DNA of 37,551 nt. Source: Chitinophagales bacterium (GTDB lineage Bacteria > Bacteroidota > Bacteroidia > Chitinophagales > Chitinophagaceae). Position 1 is the stretch's first letter. Each line of letters opens with the position of its first letter. The translations under genes and the position numbers were made by a program. This document shows, piece by piece, positions 25,523 through 33,799 of the stretch. The notes beneath the pieces were generated by a model. The model searched no databases. It was not told the origin of the DNA and saw only the letters and a list, made by a program, of their open reading frames with translations. Location of the stretch: NCBI GenBank assembly GCA_015654695.1, contig JAATGJ010000001.1, positions 1 through 37,551 of the forward strand. The letters run 5' to 3'.

Positions 25523-26674
25523 TCAGTTCAGCAGCGGATTTGCTTCTATCTCCTTCACGTCAATATCACTGTAATCACGTATTACATTATACAGTGTTCC
25601 TCTCTCAACCGGTTTTCTTTTCGCCTGTTTGATAAGGGTGACTAATTCCGCAGTACTCATGGATGGATTTTGTTCTTCCGAACCCGCCATGGAATAAATC
25701 TTCGTGGTATCATCTATCGTTCCGTCAATATCGTTTACTCCAAACGATAAAGTAAGCTGTGCGTTTTGCCTGCCCAGCATCGGCCAGTATGCTTTTATAT
25801 GCGGGAAGTTGTCCATGTATATCCGGGCGATAGCATACATTTTCATATCTTCTGCTACACTGGATTCAGGAACATTCCTCATGTCATTATCCTTGTTGCG
25901 GAACTTAAGCGGAATGAATGTATTAAAGCCACCCGTTTTATCCTGCAATTCCCTCAGCCGGCGCATGTGATCAATCCGGTGATGATGATTTTCAATATGA
26001 CCAAAGAGCATGGTAGCATTGGAGTGCATTCCAAGCTGATGGGCTGTTTCATGTATATACAGCCATCCATCTGCGTCCACTTTATCTGCTGATATTTTTT
26101 CCCGTATTTCAGGATGAAAGATTTCCGCTCCGCCACCGGGCAAAGAATCCAATCCCGCATCATGCAAGTATTTCATTCCTTCTTCAATGCTTTTTTTGGC
26201 TTTGCGAAACATGTAATCGAGTTCAACAGCCGTAAATCCTTTGATATGCAATTCCGGTCTGTGCGCTTTTATCTTTCGCATCAGTTCTGCAAAAAATTCC
26301 AAATTCATTTTGGGATGCACGCCGCCTACTATGTGAACTTCAGTAACTGGTTTGCCATCATACTTCTTTACTATATCCAGCATTTGTTCCATACTGAGTT
26401 CCCATCCTTCATCGCGGTGGGCATACACGCGGCTATACGAACAAAAGTTGCAACTGAATACACATACATTGGTGGGTTCGATATGAAAGTTGCGGTTGAA
26501 ATAAGTAACATCACCATGTTTTCGTTCCCTTACCATATTGGCCAGGCTGCCTGCAAAACCAAGACTGCCTTTTTCAAATAATACCAATGCCTCTTCATCG
26601 CTTATGCGGTTACCGGCTATTACTTTTTCACCAATAAGCTTCAGCCCCGCGTATAATCCTTCCATGTTTAGCAT
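25523..26674 (-). CDS. mqnE: Aminofutalosine synthase (radical SAM, menaquinone synthesis)
   Basis: 383 residues from the ATG at 26674. The radical-SAM motif CVFSCNFCSYSR carries the three cluster cysteines. LDSLPGGGAEIFHPEIREKI and HRIDHMRRLRELQDKTGGFNTFIPLKF are characteristic of MqnE rather than MqnC. It joins chorismate-derived carboxyvinyl-benzoate to an adenosyl radical in the futalosine route to menaquinone. The frame extends to an ATG at 26731, but that codon lies in the loop of the terminator of the upstream gene and before the likely promoter element, so it cannot be the start. An ATG at 26665 is a close alternative. Confidence 0.93.
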   Translation of the reverse strand: MLNMEGLYAGLKLIGEKVIAGNRISDEEALVLFEKGSLGFAGSLANMVRERKHGDVTYFNRNFHIEPTNVCVFSCNFCSYSRVYAHRDEGWELSMEQMLDIVKKYDGKPVTEVHIVGGVHPKMNLEFFAELMRKIKAHRPELHIKGFTAVELDYMFRKAKKSIEEGMKYLHDAGLDSLPGGGAEIFHPEIREKISADKVDADGWLYIHETAHQLGMHSNATMLFGHIENHHHRIDHMRRLRELQDKTGGFNTFIPLKFRNKDNDMRNVPESSVAEDMKMYAIARIYMDNFPHIKAYWPMLGRQNAQLTLSFGVNDIDGTIDDTTKIYSMAGSEEQNPSMSTAELVTLIKQAKRKPVERGTLYNVIRDYSDIDVKEIEANPLLN

Positions 26675-26692
26675 AATAAAAAGTTCAGTCTG

Positions 26693-26700
26693 CAAATTTA
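26693..26700 (-). promoter_or_regulatory. Putative -7 promoter element of mqnE
   Basis: Minus strand TAAATTTG, an exact TAnnTTTG, ends 18 bases before the ATG at 26674. No TTTG lies 19-21 bases upstream; that position falls in the T-tract of the preceding terminator. Confidence 0.5.
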
Positions 26701-26714
26701 CGCCAATACTTATG

Positions 26715-26744
26715 AAAAAAGCCCCCTGCATTAATGCAGGGGGC
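26715..26744 (-). terminator. Rho-independent terminator of metalloprotease gene
   Basis: GCCCCCTGCA (26721-26730) and TGCAGGGGGC (26735-26744) form a perfect 10-base stem with a TTAA loop. On the minus strand six T's follow (26720-26715). It lies 24 bases beyond the stop of the gene ending at 26768. Confidence 0.93.
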
Positions 26745-26767
26745 TTATATAAAAGATCAATAAATAC

Positions 26768-29700
26768 TTAGTATTTCAGTATTCTTACCTGTTTATCATT
26801 GCCTTTGTCAGAATAACCCAGGTTAACAATATAGATACCTGCGGATTTACCAGTCAGGTCAACTGTAATGACATTGCTGGTGCCAGCGCCAAAGGTTTTG
26901 TTCCAGATCAGCTGGCCGGCAGCGTTAAATACTGTTACATAGCGCAGGCTTGTTGGCGGTTGTACAAACCAGATATTGAACTGATCTGCAAAAGGACTCG
27001 GCAATACAATATATCCATCTGCTTTCAGTTTTGCAGGCAATGTTCTTGTAGAGAAATTCACATTATCAATAAAGACATTGTTCTGGTTGTTTGTCGTGTT
27101 CCTGAATACCAGTTGGAGCGGCCCGTTTGGAGCAAAAGAAGTCAGGTCAATTGTTTCTTTTCTCCACAGGTAATAAGCATTGGGAGTATATTCTGTCGTT
27201 ACAGGAGTAGCGTCATAAATGGTCTGTAACTCGGATCCTCCTTTTTTATAGACAGAAGTAAATGTATTTCCGCAATCTTTTGTCAGAAGTACCTCCAGTG
27301 TGTCCATCGGAGTGGAACCGGTAGCAGCAACCCTGGTAGCAGCAGAAAGATCAAATGAAAGCATTATGGAATCAACTCCGGTGAAGCTGAATACCGGGGT
27401 AGCTAACCCGTCTTTCTGACCGTTAGCGAAATAGCCAAAGTTCTTCATATAAGCGGAACCATTGCTATTGTAACCTACACCGGCTTTCTGCCAGGTTGTT
27501 GCGGCATCCGGGTTGCTGATCGCCCATCCTGACGGAAGGAAAGTTCCTTCAAATGTTTCAACAAGTGGGGCAGAAACAGTAGATGCAACATAGCTGGTTT
27601 TAGTAATCGTATCATTAATCGTGTATTGATCGCCTGTGCCACTTACTGTAACCGGTTCCCATGCATAAACTTTAATATTGTTAGCTCCCGCAGCCAGTGT
27701 ACCCGCGGTAAGCGGTACTGTAGCAGTAGCATTTGAAGCAAGTGTTACCCCTGTGATAGTAGTAGTAACTGGTGCGCCTGCACCAATACTATAGGATACT
27801 TTATAAGCAGTAACCGTTTCTGTTCCCCTGTTACGTATAGTAGCTACCGGTGTAAAGGCAGGAGTGCATACAATATCCGGAGTAACTGATAACACTTCAA
27901 GGTCTCTTTTGAACTTAGGAGCAATATTGATATTGTCAATAAAGATATTGTTACCCCAATCGTTCCTGTTCTCAAATTGAACCAGGGTATTGCCTCCGGT
28001 AAATACATTATTAAGACGAATCGTCTCATTCCTCCATTCCGTTTCTGCCGGAGTAGTGAAATCGTCTTCACTTGAACCCGCAGTAGCAAGGGTTGTTCCT
28101 GATTTACTGTAAACACTGGTAAAGCTGGTCCCGCAATTGGTTGAAGCCAATACCCTCAGCCTGTCTAATGAGCCCGGGTAATTTTTGTGTGCTACATCAA
28201 ACGTTATGATCAATGAGTCCGCCCCAATGGTATTAACAGGAGGGGCTTGTAATATATCCAGTTGACCAATTGTATTATTATTATAATTATCAATAAATGC
28301 AGAGAAGCCGCTGGATTTACCGGGCGCTCTTCTTATCCATGTTACATTACTGTTGGGGTTAATTACGGACCAGCTCGCAGGAGCAAAAGTCGGACCTTCA
28401 AATCCCTGTACAACGTTGATAGCGGTAACAGGCACAAGGAATGTACGTGTGATCGTATCATTAGCTGGCGTGCCGTCAGGTCCTACTGATGCAGTTAACG
28501 GATCGGCTACAAATAGCCTGATAGTATGTGTACCGGCTGAAGGAGTAATATTTGGGAATGTGAGTGTAGCCGTTACTCCTGTAGCCAATGGAATATTATG
28601 ACCTTGAATGACAGGAGTGCCGCCATCCAGGATATAGCCCGTTTTGAACCCTGTTACTACTTCATCGCCATTATTTCTTACAATCAGTGCAGGGGCGAAA
28701 GGTGGCGTGCATTCTGTCGCATTGGGTCTTACAATGGTTAGAGCCTGTATGTCTTTTCTTGGCTTGATGGAAATATTGATATTGTCTAACCATACTACGT
28801 TTCCAAAGTCATTGATATTTCTGAATACAACGATTATCTGTCCGCCTCCAAAAAGGTTTTGCCCGAGAGATATTTTTTGTTTTACCCAGTCTGCAGGAAC
28901 AGGAGAGTCATAGATAGAGTTACTTGAACCGGCAGTTGCAAGTACTGCCCCTGCTCTTTCCCAGACATTTGTAAAGGTAGTGCCACAGTCGGTGGAGACC
29001 AATACCTGTAAAACATCATTTGAGCCAGGATAGTTTTTGTGTGCCAGGTCAAAAGAAATAAGTAATGAGTCATTGGCGAGCAGAGCCGAAGTATTGATCA
29101 CTGTTGTACGTATATCATCAATTTCTCCGGTTTCAAAATAATCATAATTATTTATAGCGGTTGCAGTATCAAGGACACCACTTGCGCCGGGTATAGCCCA
29201 TACCCATGTAATATCGCCGTCAGGGTTGCTGATAGACCATCCCGGTCTCAGTAAACTGGTCTCAAAATCATTTCCTGTTGGTACGGGTGTGGGAGATATT
29301 TTGGTAATGATTGATATGGAAGTATCATTAGCAGGCACAAAGTCCGCCAATCCATTAGGCAAAGTTGTATATATCTTAAATGTATTGGTGCCTGCCGTGG
29401 GAACAGGAACTACAGGAAGTGTTACTGTAGCACTGGCGCCCTGAGCCAAAGATCCCGTCCAGTTAACAGGAGATCCGGTAACTGCTGTTCCGTTGAGAAG
29501 TATATTGATCCGGGCGGATGTTAATAATGCCGTACCAATATTTTGTATTGTTACAACCGGTGTAACAGAACTACATGCAAGAGTAGAGCCGTCGGCAGGA
29601 GTGATGATGTCTGAAATAGCTGCATCATTACCTGCAGAAGAAAGTGGAACACAACCATTGGAAGTAATAAGTGGCGACCTGTCTGCCGATGTGTTTAATG

Positions 29701-30724
29701 CTGTTTCCATCCTGGTACATTGGTTAAGTGTAAAGAGCAACATACACGCATAATCTGCATAATCCATGTGATTTTGCCACATTATACCCGGAGCCACCTC
29801 GGAGCAGGTACCTGCATCTCCAAGAACAGGGCCTGTAGGACAGCCAAATGTCGGATCTGCTGTTGGAGGAGTATCCGCAATGCCGTCGCCAGGAGAGCAG
29901 CCACCACTAAAAGGATGGGGAAGATTAAAATAGTGGCCTATTTCATGAACGGCCGTTTTGCCTCCGTTGTATGAAGCAAACATATAGGACCCGCCACCTG
30001 AGCCAAAACAGCGATAATCGCTTACATATCCGTAACGGGGATCTCCGGGAGCAAAAGTGCCGGGATAATAAGCATATCCTAATGTGCCCTCCTGGTCATC
30101 AAACTTAGTAACCCAGATATTGAGATATTTAAGCGTATTCCATGCAGGTACAACCGTATTTGGATGCGGACCACTTAAAGCGCTAAAATCCGCCCCTGTA
30201 TATGTAGTCCTTGTTATACCAGTAGTCGGAAGATCAGCAGGAGTTCGTTGGGCAAGGCAAAAACGTATCTGGGTCCTGCCATAAGCGGTTCTGAATGGAG
30301 TATAGACTCTTAAGCTGTCCTGGTTGAAAGGACTGCCCCCATAATAAAAATTCAATGTATCAATCTGGGCCTGCACTACTGCATTAGTCACCTGGTTAGG
30401 GTTTGCATTCATAATATGAACAACAACCGGTATGGTTATAATCGCCTGGGTACCTTGTAAACGGGCCTGGGGATTGTTCATTATTTCTCTTACCTTTTCA
30501 TCCAGCATCTGCTGACTGCGCAGGTAACGGGCTCTTGCCTGGGGGTCTTTTTCAAAAAGTTTCTGCATCACCTCATCACTTTTACAGGAACGCTGAAGTG
30601 ATTGTATAGCAGCTCCTCTGGTAGGTTTCTGCTGGTCAGGATTAAAACGTGTTACCTGTGCATTAACGCTCAGCAACACAAAAGAAAACAGACCTGCTAA
30701 AAATAGGTAGGTAAAATTTTTCAA
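26768..30724 (-). CDS. Secreted zinc metalloprotease, M43 (cytophagalysin-like), with type IX sorting domain
   Basis: 1318 residues. A signal peptide (FLAGLFSFVLLSVNAQ) is followed by a propeptide-like helical region. The M43 catalytic domain has HEIGHYFNLPH near residues 258-268 (HExxHxxxxxH zinc motif, glutamate base present) and a Met-turn MDYADYACM near 320. Three beta-sandwich modules of the choice-of-anchor-J / MAM-like type follow, each with F(E)...GW.I.NP....W, D.L.V..S.DCG.TFT.VY and NV..DN(I/V)N(I/F). They alternate with CARDB-like adhesive domains (FAPALIVRNNGDEVVTG and similar). The last about 85 residues (PSPFADQF...VTVFNAAGQLIW...GKSAGIYIVNL...QVRILKY) are a type A T9SS sorting domain. 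The enzyme is therefore probably released to, or anchored on, the cell surface. It is monocistronic with its own terminator. Confidence 0.95.
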   Translation of the reverse strand: MKNFTYLFLAGLFSFVLLSVNAQVTRFNPDQQKPTRGAAIQSLQRSCKSDEVMQKLFEKDPQARARYLRSQQMLDEKVREIMNNPQARLQGTQAIITIPVVVHIMNANPNQVTNAVVQAQIDTLNFYYGGSPFNQDSLRVYTPFRTAYGRTQIRFCLAQRTPADLPTTGITRTTYTGADFSALSGPHPNTVVPAWNTLKYLNIWVTKFDDQEGTLGYAYYPGTFAPGDPRYGYVSDYRCFGSGGGSYMFASYNGGKTAVHEIGHYFNLPHPFSGGCSPGDGIADTPPTADPTFGCPTGPVLGDAGTCSEVAPGIMWQNHMDYADYACMLLFTLNQCTRMETALNTSADRSPLITSNGCVPLSSAGNDAAISDIITPADGSTLACSSVTPVVTIQNIGTALLTSARINILLNGTAVTGSPVNWTGSLAQGASATVTLPVVPVPTAGTNTFKIYTTLPNGLADFVPANDTSISIITKISPTPVPTGNDFETSLLRPGWSISNPDGDITWVWAIPGASGVLDTATAINNYDYFETGEIDDIRTTVINTSALLANDSLLISFDLAHKNYPGSNDVLQVLVSTDCGTTFTNVWERAGAVLATAGSSNSIYDSPVPADWVKQKISLGQNLFGGGQIIVVFRNINDFGNVVWLDNINISIKPRKDIQALTIVRPNATECTPPFAPALIVRNNGDEVVTGFKTGYILDGGTPVIQGHNIPLATGVTATLTFPNITPSAGTHTIRLFVADPLTASVGPDGTPANDTITRTFLVPVTAINVVQGFEGPTFAPASWSVINPNSNVTWIRRAPGKSSGFSAFIDNYNNNTIGQLDILQAPPVNTIGADSLIITFDVAHKNYPGSLDRLRVLASTNCGTSFTSVYSKSGTTLATAGSSEDDFTTPAETEWRNETIRLNNVFTGGNTLVQFENRNDWGNNIFIDNINIAPKFKRDLEVLSVTPDIVCTPAFTPVATIRNRGTETVTAYKVSYSIGAGAPVTTTITGVTLASNATATVPLTAGTLAAGANNIKVYAWEPVTVSGTGDQYTINDTITKTSYVASTVSAPLVETFEGTFLPSGWAISNPDAATTWQKAGVGYNSNGSAYMKNFGYFANGQKDGLATPVFSFTGVDSIMLSFDLSAATRVAATGSTPMDTLEVLLTKDCGNTFTSVYKKGGSELQTIYDATPVTTEYTPNAYYLWRKETIDLTSFAPNGPLQLVFRNTTNNQNNVFIDNVNFSTRTLPAKLKADGYIVLPSPFADQFNIWFVQPPTSLRYVTVFNAAGQLIWNKTFGAGTSNVITVDLTGKSAGIYIVNLGYSDKGNDKQVRILKY

Positions 30725-30973
30725 AGCAGCATAGTTTTTAGTTTAAAAAAAGCTTTCTGATAGATCGGGAAGCGGCTACAATTATACATAATAATGCAAA
30801 GACCCCGAAAAAAATCTTCGATCATCTGAGCTAATCATTAGTTTCTTATTTTCAATCAGTTTTCTGCGGCAGAAGGTTGCCTTCGTACCCGTTTATATGA
30901 TAAAAAAAGAGTAATTGAAAATTCCTATCTTCCCTATTCGGTTCAATTCTTTTTTAACCCAAAATGACTGCTG

Positions 30974-32233
30974 ATGAATTTAAGATACAGGCTGACAATT
31001 CTTAGTTTTTTGCAATTCTTTATCTGGGGTGCCTGGCTTATTTCGCTGGGCGATTACATGTTTATCAACTTTGGCGGTGAATCAAAGATCGGCTTAAAGA
31101 TCGGGAACACATACGGAACGATGGGCTGGGCTTCTTTATTCATGCCGGCACTGATGGGAATCCTGGCCGATAAATACGTGAGGGCTGAAGTACTGCTGGG
31201 CATTTGCCATATCCTGGGAGGAGCGGCGCTTTACTATGCGAGTACGGTAAATAGCGGGAATGATATGCTATGGGCTATATTTCTCGTGAGTTGTTTTTAT
31301 ATGCCCACTATTTCTTTGAGTAATACGGTTTCTTATTCATTGCTCAGTAAAAATAATTTTGATGTTCAAAAATCATTTGCCCCCATCCGTGTATGGGGAA
31401 CGGTGGGTTTTATTGTAGCAGAATGGGCGGTTGATTTATTGGGATGGACACAAAATAACGGCCAGTTTTATTTTGCCACGGCGGCGGCATGCTGCACCGG
31501 TTTGTATTGCTTCACATTGCCGCGTATTGAAATCAGTAAGTCAACAGAGAAAAAATCTTTCGCTACGCGTTTGGGCCTGGATGCTTTTCATTTATTTAAA
31601 AGCCCCAGGATGGCGAAATTCTTTTTGTTCGCCATGTTATTAGGAGCTGCATTGCAAATAACGAATATGTTTGGGAAACCTTTTCTCACGGATTTTGGAA
31701 AAATTCCTGAGTACGCTGATAGCTTTGCTGTAAAGCACAGTAATATCCTTATATCTCTTTCCCAGATTTCTGAAACATTGTTTATACTGGCCATACCGTT
31801 TTTCCTGCGAAGGTTTGGTATAAAACAGGTAATGCTCATCAGTATGATCGCCTGGGTATTGCGGTTTGGTTTGTTTGGAGTGGGTAACCCGGGTTCAGGA
31901 TTATCGCTTCTCATTCTTTCTATGATCGTCTATGGAATGGCCTTCGACTTTTTTAATATCTCCGGTTCGTTGTTTGTTGACCGGGAAGCCAAGCCTGGCA
32001 TCAGGGCCAGTGCACAGGGATTGTTTATGTTAATGACCAATGGTCTCGGCGCTATCCTGGGCGGAATCTTTGCCGGTAAGATTGTGGATCACTTTACCGA
32101 CGCAGCAGGTGGTAAAGACTGGCAAAATATCTGGTTTGCATTTGCCGGGTATGCATTGGTCATTGCTGTATTATTTCTCGCTTTATTTAAATACAAGCAC
32201 AATCCGAAGGAGATGATAAATGTACAGCATTGA
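30974..32233 (+). CDS. Nucleoside permease-type MFS transporter
   Basis: 419 residues with about twelve membrane helices, matching the nucleoside:H+ symporter (NupG/XapB) family. The N-terminus MNLRYRLTILSFLQFFIWGAWLISLGDYMF is typical, with GWASLFMPALMGILADKYVRAE as the loop 2-3 MFS motif. PIRVWGTVGFIVAEWAVDLLG and SASAQGLFMLMTNGLGAILGGI-like segments (here IRASAQGLFMLMTNG) follow. It probably imports nucleosides, but the specificity is inferred from family. It starts at the ATG at 30974 and is divergent from the metalloprotease gene across a 249-base gap in which I see no clear promoter. Confidence 0.88.
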   Translation: MNLRYRLTILSFLQFFIWGAWLISLGDYMFINFGGESKIGLKIGNTYGTMGWASLFMPALMGILADKYVRAEVLLGICHILGGAALYYASTVNSGNDMLWAIFLVSCFYMPTISLSNTVSYSLLSKNNFDVQKSFAPIRVWGTVGFIVAEWAVDLLGWTQNNGQFYFATAAACCTGLYCFTLPRIEISKSTEKKSFATRLGLDAFHLFKSPRMAKFFLFAMLLGAALQITNMFGKPFLTDFGKIPEYADSFAVKHSNILISLSQISETLFILAIPFFLRRFGIKQVMLISMIAWVLRFGLFGVGNPGSGLSLLILSMIVYGMAFDFFNISGSLFVDREAKPGIRASAQGLFMLMTNGLGAILGGIFAGKIVDHFTDAAGGKDWQNIWFAFAGYALVIAVLFLALFKYKHNPKEMINVQH

Positions 32234-32435
32234 TAAGCGGAGCTGGATATAAGAGGATATCTTAAAAGCATCTTTAAATATATTTTCATCCCGTTATTGG
32301 GCGGGCAAAGTTTCAAAGTTTGATGTTCTGTAATTAGTTCCTTGCGTCGTAGCGGCGTTGCGTGCTTTATTTGCTTTTTCAAGAAGCGTCCTTTGTTTTT
32401 ACATCGGAGTAGGCAGGACAGTAATGCTACTGGTA
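32234..32435. other. Intergenic region without a gene
   Basis: About 200 bases after the permease stop. It holds a GC-rich patch CCTTGCGTCGTAGCGGCG near 32341 that stands out from AT-rich surroundings and looks like part of a non-coding repeat, but no second copy is in the window. No T-tract hairpin for the permease is evident. Confidence 0.4.
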
Positions 32436-32467
32436 AAATAAAAAACCCCGTTCATCTGAACAGGGTT
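32436..32467 (-). terminator. Rho-independent terminator after the small basic ORF
   Basis: The minus strand folds as AACCCTGTTCA-GA-TGAACGGGGTT (11-base stem, one T-G pair, two-base loop; 32467-32444), followed by TTTTTTATTTT. It is nearly identical to the terminator at 33211-33242. Confidence 0.88.
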
Positions 32468-32495
32468 AATCCTTTTCAATATGATTTAAAAACTA

Positions 32496-32654
32496 TTAAG
32501 GAACTTTTATCCCTTTAAGCAGTTTATTTGCTTTTGCAAGTTTGCCAGGAAAAAGAACTTTATCCGCATATTTATCAAGGCTTTTCTTAACCCTGATATG
32601 TATGGCGGTAGCTTTTTTAGTAGTTGTATTTTTCTTTGTTTGTTTCACTGGCAC
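32496..32654 (-). CDS. Small basic hypothetical protein, 52 residues
   Basis: A GTG at 32654 opens a 52-codon frame ending in TAA at 32496, starting 11 bases after the stop of the DUF6934-like gene and stopping 28 bases before a strong terminator. The peptide holds 14 Lys and one Arg but only two Asp, with a Lys/Thr-rich N-terminus and the core IHIRVKKSLDKYADKVLFPG, then LAKANKLLKGIKVP. The layout and the absence of any in-frame ATG favour the GTG; a second GTG two codons in is possible. No family is recognised. The charge suggests nucleic-acid binding or a partner of the upstream protein, which is inference only. Its position inside one transcription unit with the DUF6934-like gene is the main argument that it is real. 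Confidence 0.55.
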   Translation of the reverse strand: MPVKQTKKNTTTKKATAIHIRVKKSLDKYADKVLFPGKLAKANKLLKGIKVP

Positions 32655-32665
32655 AAAATTACGTT

Positions 32666-33112
32666 TTATTTTCTTTTAATCAAAAATCCGGTATAGCTGT
32701 GGCGTTTTTCAAACGGCTCGAAGCCACCTTCTTCCCGCAAGCCCCAAATAGTAAAAGCGTTAGCTAATTCTTCATGGTTAATAGTAAGGGCCATACGGTA
32801 CAGCCTTGTCCTTTCAAGAGAGCTGCGGGTAAAGAAAACATAGCGTTCAGGGTAATGTTCAGTAAACTGATATACAACGGCTGCAACAGTAGCTAATATT
32901 TTATCCCGGTCTTTATTATCACTAGCGGTTACATCATCAATAGAGCCGTCTTCTTTTATATTCCCAAAGGCAAGGTTAAATATGTGTTTGACCTCTGTTT
33001 CTGAAAACTGGATAATTTTTTTGATCTCTCCTTTAGGGCCGGTACTTGTAAATTCAAATACGGTGGCATTAGTAGAAATGTCAAAAGAGTTATAGCGGTT
33101 GTATTGGCTCAT
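32666..33112 (-). CDS. DUF6934-like protein
   Basis: 148-residue soluble protein without signal peptide or membrane segment. Segments such as FEFTSTGPKGEIKKIIQFSETEVKHIFNLAFGNI, DKDRDKILATVAAVVYQFTEHYPERYVFF-like (here NKDRDKILATVAAVVYQF) and SSLERTRLYRMALTINHEEL match the pattern I associate with the Bacteroidota family DUF6934. The assignment is from memory of the family and has no functional meaning yet. The ATG at 33112 is 7 bases after a TAAATTTG promoter-like element. A 52-residue basic ORF follows 11 bases downstream. The pair is bracketed by two near-identical terminators, which gives it the look of a compact cassette. Confidence 0.75.
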   Translation of the reverse strand: MSQYNRYNSFDISTNATVFEFTSTGPKGEIKKIIQFSETEVKHIFNLAFGNIKEDGSIDDVTASDNKDRDKILATVAAVVYQFTEHYPERYVFFTRSSLERTRLYRMALTINHEELANAFTIWGLREEGGFEPFEKRHSYTGFLIKRK

Positions 33113-33119
33113 GAGCTTT

Positions 33120-33127
33120 CAAATTTA
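33120..33127 (-). promoter_or_regulatory. Putative -7 promoter element of DUF6934-like gene
   Basis: Minus strand TAAATTTG, identical to the elements before trx and mqnE. It ends 7 bases before the ATG, which would make the message leaderless or nearly so. No matching -33 TTTG is present. Confidence 0.45.
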
Positions 33128-33210
33128 ACTAAAACCTTTCTTCCGCTATAATGACCATACATCAGGTGCAGTTATGTTGTTGATATTTGCAATAATCAAC
33201 TGATGGAATA

Positions 33211-33242
33211 AAATAAAAAACCCCGCTCATCTGAACGGGGTT
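33211..33242 (-). terminator. Rho-independent terminator of thioredoxin gene
   Basis: The minus strand folds as AACCCCGTTCA-GA-TGAGCGGGGTT (33242-33219) with one T-G pair, followed by TTTTTTATTTT. It begins 20 bases beyond the trx stop. Confidence 0.9.
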
Positions 33243-33262
33243 GATCTTTTTAAGAGGAGTGC

Positions 33263-33580
33263 TTATATATGCGCTTCGATCTTTTTTACAAAGTTGCCTT
33301 TAGGTTGTGCACCTACTAATTTATCAACTACCTGGCCACCTTTGATGAACAGGATAGCGGGGATGGAAGTGATACCATAGTTCATAGATACCTGCGGATT
33401 ATTATCCACATTTACCTTGCCTACGTTTACTTTGCCATCATATTCTTTTGACAGTTCTTCGATAACGGGTCCGATTGCGCGGCAGGGTCCGCACCATTCA
33501 GCCCAGAAGTCAACTACGGTCAGTTTATCAGAAGCCAGTACATCCGCCTGGAAATTGGAATCATTAAATTCTTTTGCCAT
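33263..33580 (-). CDS. trxA: Thioredoxin
   Basis: 105-residue cytoplasmic thioredoxin, the normal length, from the ATG at 33580. The redox motif WCGPC is at about residues 28-32 (VVDFWAEWCGPCRAIGPVI), the cis-proline segment is GITSIPAILF, and the C-terminus is VGAQPKGNFVKKIEAHI. It reduces protein disulfides with electrons from thioredoxin reductase. The frame stays open 27 codons upstream, but that stretch contains the promoter and has no family similarity, so the shorter start is chosen. A full-consensus promoter precedes the gene and a strong terminator follows it, so it is monocistronic. Confidence 0.96.
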   Translation of the reverse strand: MAKEFNDSNFQADVLASDKLTVVDFWAEWCGPCRAIGPVIEELSKEYDGKVNVGKVNVDNNPQVSMNYGITSIPAILFIKGGQVVDKLVGAQPKGNFVKKIEAHI

Positions 33581-33630
33581 TTTATATGTTTTTATTTTTT
33601 TAGTTCCTTCAATTATGTTCAGGAGGACTG

Positions 33631-33662
33631 CAAATTTAGTTCCGTTTATAGTAACAGACAAA
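33631..33662 (-). promoter_or_regulatory. Promoter of thioredoxin gene
   Basis: On the minus strand TTTG (33662-33659) and TAAATTTG (33638-33631) are separated by exactly 20 bases, a perfect match to the Bacteroidota TTTG-N19/21-TAnnTTTG consensus. The expected leader is about 45 bases and includes CAGTCCTCC and an A-rich stretch before the ATG. Confidence 0.8.
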
Positions 33663-33799
33663 GCTGGCAGAAAGTTGTGTAAAACTTGGCGGAATAGTTG
33701 ATAAGTTGGCAGGTTTAGGGGTTAACAGGTAAATCCCGGTAATTCAGAGACTCTCACGACTTATTGACCCCTCAGCTTTTCAGCTTCTTAACTAAACAC

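Noticed and set aside
32089-32382. 97-codon minus-strand frame over the permease 3' end
   Set aside because: Most of it is antisense to the permease gene and it has no domain or promoter.
32496-33112. Toxin-antitoxin pair
   Set aside because: The order and sizes could suggest it, but neither protein shows a known toxin or antitoxin motif. It is kept only as an uncharacterised two-gene unit.
33663-33799. Possible gene or structured RNA between trx promoter and dnaE stop
   Set aside because: 137 bases with AAGTTGGCAG-like repeats (also near 5590) and a weak AGGGGT/ACCCCT pairing; no ORF and no convincing fold. Probably non-coding repeat remnants.
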